A stretch of DNA of 64,000 nucleotides from Thermoflavifilum sp. Lineage in GTDB: Bacteria; Bacteroidota; Bacteroidia; Chitinophagales; Chitinophagaceae. How positions within the stretch are numbered: position 1 is the stretch's first letter; every line of letters starts with the position of its first letter. This document shows, in pieces, positions 55,340 to 64,000 of this stretch. The position numbers and the translations under genes were made by a program. A model generated the notes under the pieces. That model was given only the letters and a program-made list of their open reading frames with translations. It made no database searches and was not told where the DNA came from. Where the stretch lies: positions 248,001 to 312,000 of the forward strand of contig JAIMAQ010000001.1 of NCBI GenBank assembly GCA_023511875.1, given 5' to 3'.

Positions 55340-56842
55340 ATGAAAAATAATTTACGTGATATGAAAAATATATGCATACAACTGTTCATCATAGTTGTCT
55401 TAGTAATAGGATTAAGTTCATGTCAAAAAGAATTTCAGCGAGTAAATACCAATCCTAATAATTTAGAACATGCTGATCCTACAACTTTATTGTCTAATAT
55501 TTTGGTACAGGAGTTTTATAATAATGCTTACATAGGTTGGACTTTAGGGAATGGCATAGGGCAATATATGACTTTTAGCCAGGATTATTATAATACAGCC
55601 ACACGATATCAACCAGTTACCAATGAACCTTATTGGGATCCGATGTATGAAGCTGCTCGAGATGCGAATATTCTTTATCAACAAGGGCAGCAGCTCAATA
55701 ATCCTTTTATACAGGCCGTTGGTCTTACTCTCCGATCCTATGCATTTGCACAACTTACTGAATGCTGGGGTGATATTCCTTTAAAGCAGGCACTTCAAGG
55801 AGAATCAGGCTTATTTACTCCTGCCTATGATTCGCAACAAGTGGTGTATACTGATCCTACAATGGGTATATTGCCTTCTTTGCAACGTGCCGATAGCTTA
55901 CTAATCATAGCCAAAAAGGGAAGCATAAGTGGAGATATCCTGTATCAAGCTGATCCGGTGAAATGGAGAAAATTTGTTAATGCATTGCGGCTACGTTATT
56001 TGATTCGAATTTCATCGAAAATGAATGTTGCTCCCTCAATTCAGTCAATCGTACAAGCAGGTGTGTTGATGGCAGATCCTACAGAAAGTGCTTCATTATC
56101 TTTACCCAACACATTACCTTACAATTTCCCAAGTTTAACCGAACGCTCGGGCGACTACCAGGTTAAGTTTATGAACAGCACATTATATCGTGTTTATGCC
56201 CAAACTCAAGATTCTTTTCGTATGCGTATATATTTTTCTCCGAATGCACTTCATGCGCAAGAAACCAATTTTAGTTTTGATCATTACGGTGGAATGCCGC
56301 TAGTTGTTAACGCTACCACTGATCAAATCAATCAAGCATCATTGTTTAGTGCAGCAAATTTTAGATCTATTGGCAATCCAAATGTATTAAAAGCACGTAT
56401 CATTACATATGCTGAGCAGCAATTTGCTTTAGCTGAAGCGGCTTTGAAAGGATATATTTCTGCTAATGCACAGTCGTATTATACATCGGGTGTGATAGGT
56501 GCCTTTCAGGAGTTGGGTTTAACCGTAGCTCAGGCTAATAGCTATCTACAGAATTCGAGTGTGATTTGGAATACTAATCCTGATTCGGCATTGGCACAAA
56601 TTATAACGCAAAAATGGATACTCAACATCAACAATGGTTTTGAAGGCTGGATTGAATATAGGCGAACAGGTTATCCGGCTTTTGATCCCGGAGGAAGTGC
56701 AAACTTGAATGGTGGTCTTATTCCTTCGAGGTTTTTATATCCGATTTCTGAATCTACGATCAATGCCAAAAATTATCAAGCAGAAATTCAAAAGATGGGC
56801 GGGAAAGACAACACTAATTATAAGGCATGGTGGGAAAGATGA
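55340..56842 (+). CDS. SusD/RagB-like surface lipoprotein
   Basis: A 500-residue outer membrane lipoprotein that caps the SusC channel. The lipobox is LSSC with Cys28. The mature part has VNTNPNNLEHADPTTLL, the TPR-like LRSYAFAQLTECWGDIPL and a C-terminal GWIEYRRTGYPAFDPG. The lack of acidic residues right after Cys28 (QKEFQ) leaves the surface-export signal unclear. An internal ATG at 55361 is an alternative start. A terminator follows at 56894. Confidence 0.92.
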   Translation: MKNNLRDMKNICIQLFIIVVLVIGLSSCQKEFQRVNTNPNNLEHADPTTLLSNILVQEFYNNAYIGWTLGNGIGQYMTFSQDYYNTATRYQPVTNEPYWDPMYEAARDANILYQQGQQLNNPFIQAVGLTLRSYAFAQLTECWGDIPLKQALQGESGLFTPAYDSQQVVYTDPTMGILPSLQRADSLLIIAKKGSISGDILYQADPVKWRKFVNALRLRYLIRISSKMNVAPSIQSIVQAGVLMADPTESASLSLPNTLPYNFPSLTERSGDYQVKFMNSTLYRVYAQTQDSFRMRIYFSPNALHAQETNFSFDHYGGMPLVVNATTDQINQASLFSAANFRSIGNPNVLKARIITYAEQQFALAEAALKGYISANAQSYYTSGVIGAFQELGLTVAQANSYLQNSSVIWNTNPDSALAQIITQKWILNINNGFEGWIEYRRTGYPAFDPGGSANLNGGLIPSRFLYPISESTINAKNYQAEIQKMGGKDNTNYKAWWER

Positions 56843-56893
56843 GATAATTTTCTTTAGGCTGCTTTACATACATATATAGCAGTTATGGTGCAT

Positions 56894-56929
56894 GATATCG
56901 CTCCACTTCGTTGGGGCGATATCTTTTTT
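56894..56929 (+). terminator. Rho-independent terminator of the SusC/SusD operon
   Basis: A 12-bp stem (56894-56905 with 56912-56923, one G-U pair) closes a 6-base loop CTTCGT and is followed by a run of six T (56924-56929). It lies 52 bp after the SusD stop. The run overlaps the end of the convergent kinase gene. Confidence 0.85.
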
Positions 56930-57977
56930 ATTCCGAAAACAATTCTAGTGTAAAGCCAAAGGTGGAGCCTATATCGGGCTTGCTACGCACGTGAATAGAT
57001 TGTCCATGATTTTCGATGATGTGCTTAACAATGGCTAGCCCCAACCCCGTGCCTCCTGCATCCCGGCTGCGAGCTTTATCAGTACGATAAAAACGTTCGA
57101 ACACGCGAGGAAGATGTTCTTCAGCGATCCCAATACCATTATCCGAAATCTCTATTAATACATGTTTTTCATCGGTATTATACACGCTAGCCAGGGTATA
57201 GCCCCCTTGTTTACCATATTTAATAGAGTTATCGATGAGGTTAATCAATACTTCGCGAATTCTTTCTTTATCAGCATACACCATGATAGGTGTTTCGCAG
57301 CCCTTCTTAAAGTCGAACCCAATATTTTTTTGAGCAGCCTTTAAGGATAGTAGATCAAAAACATCTTTAATCAAATCTTGTATCACAAAAGCTTCTTTGT
57401 TGAATTGTATTTCGCCGCTTTCTAGGCGCGATATTTCATCTACATCATCAATCAGTCGGCACAGCCGGTCTACATTTTTAGCCGCATTTTTTAAGAATTC
57501 ACGATTCACCTGCTGGTCTTCAATAGCGCCGTCGAGCAAGGTATGAATGTATCCTTGTATAGCAAAGATGGGCGTTTTAAGTTCATGCGAAAGATTCATT
57601 AAAAATTCTTTTCTAAACTTTTCGTTTCTGCGTAATATTTCCAATTGATCACTTTGTTGAGAAGCCCATTGTTCCACATCGACTTGCACTTGTTCGAGCG
57701 TAGGCTTAGGGAGAATATGGGTATGAAAAAACTCTTCCTGCGGAGAAGCCTTGGTTTGATAGATCAACTTATAGATCAATTTAATTTTACGATACAAAAA
57801 TTTTTCCGTGAGATAACGCGTCAATATATATGTTGCGGGCGTAGTGATCAAGAGGAGCCAGGCGAGTTGAATGGTTTTTAAGCCCATAATCAGGCCCATT
57901 AGCAAGAGAATCAGGCCGGTGCTGCTCGCACATAATAGCGATAATTTGCCCGGTGTAGGATTTTTATCGATAAACAT
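56928..57977 (-). CDS. PhoR-like sensor histidine kinase
   Basis: A 349-residue membrane kinase. Two hydrophobic segments (about 13-55) have almost no periplasmic loop between them. The H-box is NLSHELKTPIFAIQG with His131. The ATPase domain has the N-box LINLIDNSIKYG, G1 ISDNGIGI, F-box VFERFYR and G2 GGTGLGLAIVKHII. No PAS domain is seen; a short linker joins the second helix to the H-box. The ATG at 57977 replaces an earlier TTG. It is in the same unit as the response regulator upstream. PhoR-like naming is by architecture only; the signal is unknown. Confidence 0.9.
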   Translation of the reverse strand: MFIDKNPTPGKLSLLCASSTGLILLLMGLIMGLKTIQLAWLLLITTPATYILTRYLTEKFLYRKIKLIYKLIYQTKASPQEEFFHTHILPKPTLEQVQVDVEQWASQQSDQLEILRRNEKFRKEFLMNLSHELKTPIFAIQGYIHTLLDGAIEDQQVNREFLKNAAKNVDRLCRLIDDVDEISRLESGEIQFNKEAFVIQDLIKDVFDLLSLKAAQKNIGFDFKKGCETPIMVYADKERIREVLINLIDNSIKYGKQGGYTLASVYNTDEKHVLIEISDNGIGIAEEHLPRVFERFYRTDKARSRDAGGTGLGLAIVKHIIENHGQSIHVRSKPDIGSTFGFTLELFSE

Positions 57978-58057
57978 AGGATAAATACATTCATCCAAAG
58001 TTAACAAAAGATATGGCTTGGATGAAAGGGAAGAGAAAGAAATGGAGATAGGAACGT

Positions 58058-58738
58058 TTATCCTTCAAATTTATAGCCCACACCTTTTACAGTGGCGATG
58101 AGATCGGCTCCTAATTTTTGTCGGATTTTACGAATATGCACATCAATTGTGCGATCGCCCACAATCACATCGGCACCCCACACCTGGTCGAGAATTTCAT
58201 GGCGCATAAATACCCTACCTGGCCTGGAAGCCAACAGTTTCAGCAATTCAAATTCCTTTTTAGCCAGGATAATAGGTTTACCTTGATAAACGACTTGAAA
58301 TTTTTCACTATCAATGAGCAAATCACCTATTTGTAAAATGGGCTCATCGAGTTTTTTCATGCGGCGAAACAAGGCATGTACACGGCTAATGAGCAGATTA
58401 GGTTTGATGGGTTTCACCACATAATCATCGGCTCCCAGGTTGAGCCCTTCAATTTCGTGAGCATCATCGTTGAGCGCCGTGAGAAACAGAATCATGGTGT
58501 CTTGAAAAGCAGGCTGAGCTTTCAGCTCGCGGCATACTTCCATGCCGTTTTTTCCAGGCATCATGATGTCTAAAATGATGAGGTGTGGATGATATATTCT
58601 GGCTTTTTCGATAGCTTCATCGCCATTCGAAGCCACAAAAGTTTCATAGCCAGCATTTCTCAAATTATAGCTAATGATTGCCAGAATATCGGGTTCATCA
58701 TCTACAATCAAAATTTTTCCTGTATTTATGGCTTTCAT
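58058..58738 (-). CDS. OmpR/PhoB-type response regulator
   Basis: A 226-residue regulator. The receiver domain has ILIVDDEPDI with the acidic pair, Asp57 in LIILDIMMPG as phospho-acceptor, and KPIKPNLLISRVHALFRR. The C-terminal winged helix has KKEFELLKLLASRPGRVFMRHEIL and GDRTIDVHIRKIRQKLGADLIATVKGVGYKF (in pieces RTIDVHIRKIRQKLG and VKGVGYKF). The ATG at 58738 fits the family; ATG at 58756 lies too close to the -7 box. It pairs with the kinase gene 80 bp downstream. Confidence 0.92.
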   Translation of the reverse strand: MKAINTGKILIVDDEPDILAIISYNLRNAGYETFVASNGDEAIEKARIYHPHLIILDIMMPGKNGMEVCRELKAQPAFQDTMILFLTALNDDAHEIEGLNLGADDYVVKPIKPNLLISRVHALFRRMKKLDEPILQIGDLLIDSEKFQVVYQGKPIILAKKEFELLKLLASRPGRVFMRHEILDQVWGADVIVGDRTIDVHIRKIRQKLGADLIATVKGVGYKFEG

Positions 58739-58763
58739 AGCAGAGGGAACCGCCATTTGTCTA

Positions 58764-58771
58764 CAAATTTA
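58764..58771 (-). promoter_or_regulatory. -7 box of the response regulator gene
   Basis: The minus strand reads TAAATTTG, matching TAnnTTTG, 25 bp before ATG 58738 and only 7 bp before ATG 58756. It supports the shorter start. Confidence 0.45.
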
Positions 58772-58882
58772 GCCGTGTTCATATTTTTTTTACTTAAAGT
58801 TAACATTATGAAATTGTTAATTTCAAGCAGTCTTCTGTTATTGAGAAGCGGTTAATAGGATCAGTGCTGTGAAAAATGGCGG

Positions 58883-58890
58883 TAAATTTG
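58883..58890 (+). promoter_or_regulatory. -7 box of the 737-residue protein gene
   Basis: TAAATTTG followed by C, a full TAnnTTTG match, lies 20 bp before the ATG at 58911. It faces away from the same octamer of the response regulator gene, so the two transcription units diverge from this 150-bp gap. No -33 TTTG is visible. Confidence 0.5.
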
Positions 58891-58910
58891 CAGACCAGAT
58901 TTGAAAAACC

Positions 58911-61124
58911 ATGATGCAATTTTTATGGATTTGTATGTTGGGCTGGAATATGAGCGTTGTTTCTGGGCCCGATACCATTGGAATTTCGGTGCCCATTAGT
59001 CGGCAATGGATACATGAGCAGATCAATCAAGCCCAGGGTGAAGCCCTACATGCGCTTTATTCCACCCTCGATACTTCAGCAAGACCTGAGAATCAACAGC
59101 AAATACAAGCCCAGCAAGCATTGACAAAAGAAGTGAATCGGATGCAGCTTTTTGTTGAAAGCAGTGCGTATGAGCACCGAATTAAATATTACTACTTGTA
59201 TGCTATTTATCATGTATTGAGTTTGTATGCTTATCAGGTAGAGCATGGGCAGCTAAATGCATTGCTCGCACCTGTTTTGATTAACAATTTGCATCAGATG
59301 ATGCAAGCCGATATGCAAGGCAAAAGTATTGCCACTTGCTTAGAAGGCATACCTTATCAGGTGGGTTTTATCACCATTGAAGGCTTTCCCAATAATTTTG
59401 GGTATAGGGTTGCACGCATGCGGTTGTTTAGAGAATATGCAGCTGCACATCCCGAACGAGTGCTCAGTGAGCTACAGGGGCGGTTTGCTGAATTTTTGAA
59501 TGAACCTTTCACAGATACCATTATTGCGCAAATAGCCCGTTTGTACCCACAGCGCGTATATGATTATGCTACATCTTTTACTCTGGTAGGTAATGCCATA
59601 CGTCGTAATCCCGATACATTGGTAAAAACAATCGTTCGCATAGGGCGTTCGCCACATGCCATACAGATTCTGCCATTTTTGGATTATTTGGTGCATGGGC
59701 AATATACGATTGCGCAACTTGAAAAAATTATTCCTGATCGAGATGCTTACTATAGGCTATGTGTGAATACGGTGATAGATATGCGAAAGCGATGGCTTAA
59801 TGATACGCCGGTGCTTAATTTGCTAGGCATGGAACAAAATGTAAAACGCTTAGCCTTGCATTATATACGTACCGTCAATGATCTGCACGACACATTAGAT
59901 GCCGTGCGTTTTGCTTGCGTAGATCATTTCACTCCACAAGAAATTTATTATTTAATCATCAATGGAGAAGAAGAAATTTATACGTCAAGCTATGTGGGTT
60001 TATTTAAACGCATGATGCAACGCATGCAACCGCAGCGTGGCGATTTGCTGCTGATGTCAGTATACTTCGATCGGTTTAAGAAGTTTATCACCATGTCGGC
60101 AGCCTATAATACCTTGAACGATTTTTTAAGATCAATGCCTGAGGCCAACTCTACAGCGCTGATGCAACAATTTGTGAGTGGATTAGAAAAAACCGAAACG
60201 CTTGAAGATGCAGTGGATGTAGCCGATGCATTTGGCAGCATTAAAGATCCCAAGTTGCTTGATTTTTTGCGTCGAGAAGTAGATAAGAATTTTTTACAGA
60301 TGCAACAAAAACGGGATACCCGTGGGCAGGTCATTTATGCTTTATTGGCTAGCTTATTTTCTAGCCGATTGAAAGATCAACAAGATTCTGTATGGTCTAA
60401 AGATATTAGCCAAAAATTTCATCTGCCACCTATTGATCGTGTACCTTTTTCTAGCTTGGTATGCGACAGTGGCAGGATATATGAAGAGGTCTTTTTTTAT
60501 GGAGATAAAGATGGTTTTCAATCGTTCAATAGCTTCATGAGTAGTTTTAAAGGCAATGAATGGAAGATTACGCGCAATACTTATTGGCTAACTATTGAAT
60601 CGCAGCGAGGGAAACCGGTGACCATATTTGTGAAATTACCTTTTTCTGATCCTAATCAAGATGAGCTTGCTATGAGCAAACTCTCCGAGTACTTGAATGC
60701 TCATCATATTCAGCCAACGGTATATATTCATCGGGGGCACAGCTATCATGTTGATGCCACCATTGCTCAGTTGCAAAGCTCTGCTCGTATTGTAATTCTG
60801 GGTTCGTGCGGAGGATACAATAGCTTGGCTTCTGTATTGCAAGTTTCTCCTCAAGCACAAATTATTTCTTCCAAACAAACCGGAACCCTATATGTGAATG
60901 AGCCCATTATTCGGGCGATAGAAGAAAATATTTTGCTGGGTAAGGATATTGTTTGGGAAAAGCTTTGGAATCAGCTTTCAACGGAATTTCGCAAAACGCC
61001 TCACTACGATCAGTTTGAGGATTATATCCCCCCGCATAAAAACTTGGGTGCTATTTTTATCAAAGCCTATCACCAGCTGATGCAAGAACGTGCCAATGGC
61101 TCAGCAGAGGTAAATGATCCCTAG
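58911..61124 (+). CDS. Secreted protein of unknown function with caspase-like His/Cys pattern
   Basis: A 737-residue protein that was not assigned to a named family. A signal peptide-like start (QFLWICMLGWNMSVVSG) suggests export. Residues about 40-480 look mostly helical. The last 150 residues look alpha/beta: VTIFVKLPFSD, YIHRGHSYHVD (His607, His610, His613), IVILGSCGGYNSL (Cys633) and QIISSKQTGTLYVNEPIIRAI. A strand ending in G-H and, after a helix, a strand ending in S-C-G-G is the plan of clan CD cysteine peptidases (caspase, gingipain, CHAT). The His-Cys spacing of 23 residues is shorter than usual. The gene diverges from the two-component regulator and precedes the ABC exporter by 43 bp. 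Protease activity is a hypothesis. Confidence 0.55.
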   Translation: MMQFLWICMLGWNMSVVSGPDTIGISVPISRQWIHEQINQAQGEALHALYSTLDTSARPENQQQIQAQQALTKEVNRMQLFVESSAYEHRIKYYYLYAIYHVLSLYAYQVEHGQLNALLAPVLINNLHQMMQADMQGKSIATCLEGIPYQVGFITIEGFPNNFGYRVARMRLFREYAAAHPERVLSELQGRFAEFLNEPFTDTIIAQIARLYPQRVYDYATSFTLVGNAIRRNPDTLVKTIVRIGRSPHAIQILPFLDYLVHGQYTIAQLEKIIPDRDAYYRLCVNTVIDMRKRWLNDTPVLNLLGMEQNVKRLALHYIRTVNDLHDTLDAVRFACVDHFTPQEIYYLIINGEEEIYTSSYVGLFKRMMQRMQPQRGDLLLMSVYFDRFKKFITMSAAYNTLNDFLRSMPEANSTALMQQFVSGLEKTETLEDAVDVADAFGSIKDPKLLDFLRREVDKNFLQMQQKRDTRGQVIYALLASLFSSRLKDQQDSVWSKDISQKFHLPPIDRVPFSSLVCDSGRIYEEVFFYGDKDGFQSFNSFMSSFKGNEWKITRNTYWLTIESQRGKPVTIFVKLPFSDPNQDELAMSKLSEYLNAHHIQPTVYIHRGHSYHVDATIAQLQSSARIVILGSCGGYNSLASVLQVSPQAQIISSKQTGTLYVNEPIIRAIEENILLGKDIVWEKLWNQLSTEFRKTPHYDQFEDYIPPHKNLGAIFIKAYHQLMQERANGSAEVNDP

Positions 61125-61146
61125 AATAGATTGCCGAGAGATTATG

Positions 61147-61154
61147 TAATTTTG
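61147..61154 (+). promoter_or_regulatory. -7 box of the ABC exporter gene
   Basis: TAATTTTG followed by C, a full TAnnTTTG match, about 15-20 bp before the non-ATG starts near 61168-61174. No -33 TTTG is visible. Confidence 0.45.
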
Positions 61155-61167
61155 CTAGCTTAATTGA

Positions 61168-62931
61168 TTGGTGTTGCCACAAAAAAAACTCTTCGATTTC
61201 TTCTTGATGCGGCGGCTATTGCATTATGCCAGGCCATATAAGTTTTTGTTTTATGTGAGTGTGGCTTTGGCTATTTTGCTAGCTGCCATAGCTCCGGTTA
61301 GGCCCTATCTTATTCAAATAACGGTAGATCGCTATATCGCGCAGAATTTGCTGCAGATGGTGATCTGGATCACGGTTATTCAGGTGGGTATTTTGCTGGT
61401 GGAAACCCTGATGCGTTTTGCCTTTTCTTATTTAACGAGCGTGCTTGGGCAATCGGTAATTCGCGATATGCGAATGGATGTTTATCGCAAAATCATTGGT
61501 TTAAATCTGCGATTTTTTGATCGCACCCCGGTAGGCACGCTCACCACTCGTACCATCAATGATATTGAAGCCATTAATGAAATCTTTTCAGAAGGTTTGA
61601 TCTCCATTGTGGCCGATTTGCTGACGATTATTTCCATCATAGCTATCATGTTGGCCACCGATTGGCGGCTTACACTGATTACGCTTTCTGCATTTCCCAT
61701 CTTACTGATAGCTACTTACTTGTTTAAAGAAAGTGTCAACAAATCTTTTTTTCGCGTGCGTAATGCCGTAGCAGCATTAAATGCTTTTGTGCAAGAACAT
61801 CTTTCGGGCATGGTGGTGGTGCAATCTTTTGCCGCAGAAGAAAAAGAGTTGCACCGATTCAGGCAAATCAACCGAGAGTATAGGAAAGCCAATATCGATG
61901 CTATTTTCGCTTATTCTGTTTTTTTTCCCGTAGTCGAAATTATTTCTGCACTCTGCATTGGTTTATTGGTGTGGTATGGGGCTTATGAAGAAATACATCA
62001 GATTAGCTCTCCGGGTATTATCATCAGTTTTGTGTTGTATATCAATTTGCTGTTTCGCCCTTTACGAACACTTGCCGATAAGTTTAATACTCTACAAATG
62101 GGTATGGTGGCCAGTGAACGCGTATTCAAGATTTTAGATAATGATGAATATGTGCGTAACGCAGGAACTTATGCACCTGCACGAGTAAAAGGAGAGATTG
62201 AGTTTCGCCATGTGTGGTTTGCCTATAACGATGCCGAGTATGTGCTGAAAGATATTAGTTTTCATGTAGCTCCGGGGCAAACTTTAGCCATTGTGGGGCA
62301 TACGGGATCGGGAAAAACCAGTTTAATCAGTGTCCTAAATCGGTTGTATGAGATACAGCGAGGAGAAATTTTGATAGATGGAGTAGATATTCGAAATTAC
62401 GAGCTTAGTGCACTGAGAAGTCGGATTGGTGTGGTGTTACAGGATGTTTTTCTATTTTCTGGATCCATTTATGATAATATTACTTTACATAATCGTGATA
62501 TTCCTTTAGAGCGGGTAGAGCATGCAGCTCGCCTCATTGGTATGCACGATTTTATCATGCGATTACCAGGTGGGTATCATTACCCAGTGATGGAACGGGG
62601 AACCACCCTTTCGCTCGGGCAACGCCAGCTCATTGCTTTCATTCGCGCCATATTGTTTGATCCCTCTATTTTGGTATTAGACGAAGCCACCTCGTCGGTC
62701 GATACAGAATCGGAGATCCTCATCCAACGGGCTATAGATACGCTTATTCGGGGGCGCACCTCTGTGGTCATTGCTCATCGGCTTTCTACGATTCGAAAAG
62801 CGCATCAGATCATCGTCATGGATAAAGGCGAAATCCGTGAAATGGGTACACATGAAGAGCTCTTGCATCAAAAAGGATATTATTACCGTTTACATAGCAT
62901 GCAATTTCAACAGACCCCGGCGGAGAGCTAA
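61168..62931 (+). CDS. ABC exporter half-transporter (MsbA/MdlB-like)
   Basis: A 587-residue fusion of a six-helix type IV exporter membrane domain (about 20-320) and an ATPase domain. The Walker A is GHTGSGKTS, the Q-loop VVLQDVFLFSGSI, the signature LSLGQRQ (Leu in place of Gly at position 3), the Walker B ILVLDEATSSVD and the switch His in IAHRLST. Substrate cannot be read; lipids or drugs are typical. The start is uncertain: TTG 61168 or GTG 61171 keeps the LFDFFLMRRLLHYARPYK segment typical of the family; the first ATG is 61207. It acts as a homodimer or with an unseen partner. Confidence 0.9.
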   Translation: MVLPQKKLFDFFLMRRLLHYARPYKFLFYVSVALAILLAAIAPVRPYLIQITVDRYIAQNLLQMVIWITVIQVGILLVETLMRFAFSYLTSVLGQSVIRDMRMDVYRKIIGLNLRFFDRTPVGTLTTRTINDIEAINEIFSEGLISIVADLLTIISIIAIMLATDWRLTLITLSAFPILLIATYLFKESVNKSFFRVRNAVAALNAFVQEHLSGMVVVQSFAAEEKELHRFRQINREYRKANIDAIFAYSVFFPVVEIISALCIGLLVWYGAYEEIHQISSPGIIISFVLYINLLFRPLRTLADKFNTLQMGMVASERVFKILDNDEYVRNAGTYAPARVKGEIEFRHVWFAYNDAEYVLKDISFHVAPGQTLAIVGHTGSGKTSLISVLNRLYEIQRGEILIDGVDIRNYELSALRSRIGVVLQDVFLFSGSIYDNITLHNRDIPLERVEHAARLIGMHDFIMRLPGGYHYPVMERGTTLSLGQRQLIAFIRAILFDPSILVLDEATSSVDTESEILIQRAIDTLIRGRTSVVIAHRLSTIRKAHQIIVMDKGEIREMGTHEELLHQKGYYYRLHSMQFQQTPAES

Positions 62932-62972
62932 AAATATTTTTTCAGCCATGCTTAAGTTGCTCGATTAATCTG

Positions 62973-62980
62973 TACCTTTG
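62973..62980 (+). promoter_or_regulatory. -7 box of the atpB operon
   Basis: TACCTTTG followed by C, a full TAnnTTTG match, 18 bp before the ATG at 62999. The next bases up to 62993 match the same region of the atpDC promoter with one difference. No -33 TTTG lies at 19 bp. Confidence 0.6.
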
Positions 62981-62998
62981 CGCAAATTTTTGAGCCAA

Positions 62999-64000
62999 AT
63001 GGCAGGGTGTTTAACAAAATTCAAGTCTGTAGCCTTTTTCCTCGTTCTTGGCTCTTTTCTGCTAATGGACAGTTATGCTGTACGGGCTGCAGAGCCCACA
63101 AGTGGCTTTCGGCCCGATAAGGTGATCATGGAGCACATTAGTGATGCGCACGACTGGCATTTTTTCACGATTAATCACCATCCAGTTGTCTGGCATTTGC
63201 CTGTGATTCTATACGTACCTAAAGAGGGGTTTCATATTTTTTCTTCCGCCCGGTTTGAAGAGGGGCATGTGCCCTACCAAGGTTTTCAGTTGTTGACCGA
63301 AGAATATATTGAACATTACCATCTTGATCCGCAGAAATTTCTTGAGGGGCATATCATTGCCGTACATGCTGATGGATCGCCTAATCTCGATAAGCCCGTC
63401 TATGATTTATCTCTGACGCGTAATGTGGTGCAGATGATGCTTGCAGCTGCCCTGATGATATTTTTGTTTACTCGTGTAGCCAAGCGTTACCAAGAAGCAC
63501 CTCATCGAGCGCCTCATGGTTGGCAGAATGCCATAGAGCCTTTCGTGCTGTTTATTCGAGATGATGTGGCCAAAGCATTTCTAGGTGATAAGGCCGATAA
63601 ATATTTGCCGTATTTGCTCACTCTTTTTTTCTTTATTTGGATAAATGCCCTACTGGGTTTGATTCCTGGCTCTGCCAATGTGCCTGGTAATATTGCGTTT
63701 ACGGGAGTGCTGGCTTTGATTACCCTGTTTTTCATCGTGATAAGTTCCACAAAAACTTATTGGGGGCATATGCTTTGGCCACCAGACGTACCCATTTTTG
63801 TAAAATTTATCTTGATCCCTGTAGAAATTTTGAGTTTTTTTACCAAGCCATTTGCCTTGATGATTCGTTTGTTTGCCAACATGCTGGCTGGTCACTTGAT
63901 CATCATCAGTATCCTTTCCTTGATTTTTATTTTTGGCGGATTGGCTGTAGTGGCAGGATGGGGTTTCTCGGTGATCTCTGTAGCTTTCACCGTGTTTATG
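62999..64000 (+). CDS. atpB: F1F0 ATP synthase subunit a, 3'-truncated by window edge
   Basis: Subunit a forms the proton half-channels of F0. 334 codons are visible and the frame is open at the edge. A signal-like N-terminus (VAFFLVLGSFLLMDSYAVRA) and a long periplasmic region precede the first core helix, as in Bacteroidota AtpB. The essential arginine lies in FALMIRLFANMLAGHL. At least four helices are seen. In relatives atpE, F, H, A and G follow, but they are outside this window. Confidence 0.95.
   Translation, partial: MAGCLTKFKSVAFFLVLGSFLLMDSYAVRAAEPTSGFRPDKVIMEHISDAHDWHFFTINHHPVVWHLPVILYVPKEGFHIFSSARFEEGHVPYQGFQLLTEEYIEHYHLDPQKFLEGHIIAVHADGSPNLDKPVYDLSLTRNVVQMMLAAALMIFLFTRVAKRYQEAPHRAPHGWQNAIEPFVLFIRDDVAKAFLGDKADKYLPYLLTLFFFIWINALLGLIPGSANVPGNIAFTGVLALITLFFIVISSTKTYWGHMLWPPDVPIFVKFILIPVEILSFFTKPFALMIRLFANMLAGHLIIISILSLIFIFGGLAVVAGWGFSVISVAFTVFM

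Noticed and set aside
58911-61124. Assigning the 737-residue protein as a peptidase outright
   Set aside because: The His-Cys spacing is shorter than in known clan CD enzymes and no search could be run, so it is kept as a hypothesis.

Overview
The window reads as chromosomal DNA of a Bacteroidota bacterium, most likely of the class Chitinophagia (Chitinophagaceae-like). Support comes from a SusC/SusD pair, a DUF1800/DUF1501 pair, tandem DUF4369-type thioredoxin proteins, a secreted PepSY-like protein, an F-ATPase split into atpDC and atpB-first clusters, and recurrent TAnnTTTG -7 boxes (the Bacteroidota primary sigma-factor consensus). No plasmid, phage, insertion sequence, CRISPR, rRNA or tRNA was recognised. 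The genus cannot be fixed from this sequence alone.

Layout. 1-3539: 3' end of trpA, then hisH-hisA-hisF-hisIE on the same strand. 3593-5856: two tandem TlpA-like thioredoxins. 5865-9518: a sulfur block, with a NifS/IscS-type cysteine desulfurase divergent from a persulfide dioxygenase/rhodanese fusion, two stand-alone rhodaneses and two small Cys-rich membrane proteins. 9535-13870: glmM, a PAP2 phosphatase, a ZIP metal transporter, a small interrupted ORF and a CNNM/CorC-type protein. 13854-18976: a DUF1680 (GH127-like) glycosidase and a large FAD/FeS 2-hydroxyacid dehydrogenase. 19200-22428: queE, folD, pckA. 22702-28287: pepP, pssA, purS, rsmI, a PepSY-like protein and an M1 peptidase.

28288-29359 is a non-coding tandem repeat array with strong hairpins. 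It is followed by yqgE (UPF0301) and, convergently, atpDC. 31725-32298 holds the atpD promoter and no convincing gene. 32299-37565: a YncE-like/phosphoesterase fusion divergent from DUF1800-DUF1501. 37634-41724: a GNAT-like protein, a fatty acid desaturase and a POT peptide transporter. 41832-48991: purD, then the elongasome cluster mreB-mreC-mreD-PBP2-rodA. 49012-51925: an MBL-fold hydrolase, an OB-fold secreted protein, a PA0069-type radical SAM protein and a degenerate 2H-phosphoesterase-like protein. 52071-56842: SusC/SusD with a clear terminator. 56928-58738: a PhoBR-like two-component system. 58911-61124: a secreted 737-residue protein of unknown function with a caspase-like His/Cys pattern near its C-terminus. 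61168-62931: an ABC exporter. 62999 to the end: the start of atpB.

Most genes are housekeeping. The items most worth a second look are the 737-residue protein, the hairpin repeat array, the palindrome between the divergent sulfur promoters, the near-identical promoter segments of the two ATP synthase clusters, and the 2H-like protein that appears to have lost both catalytic motifs.
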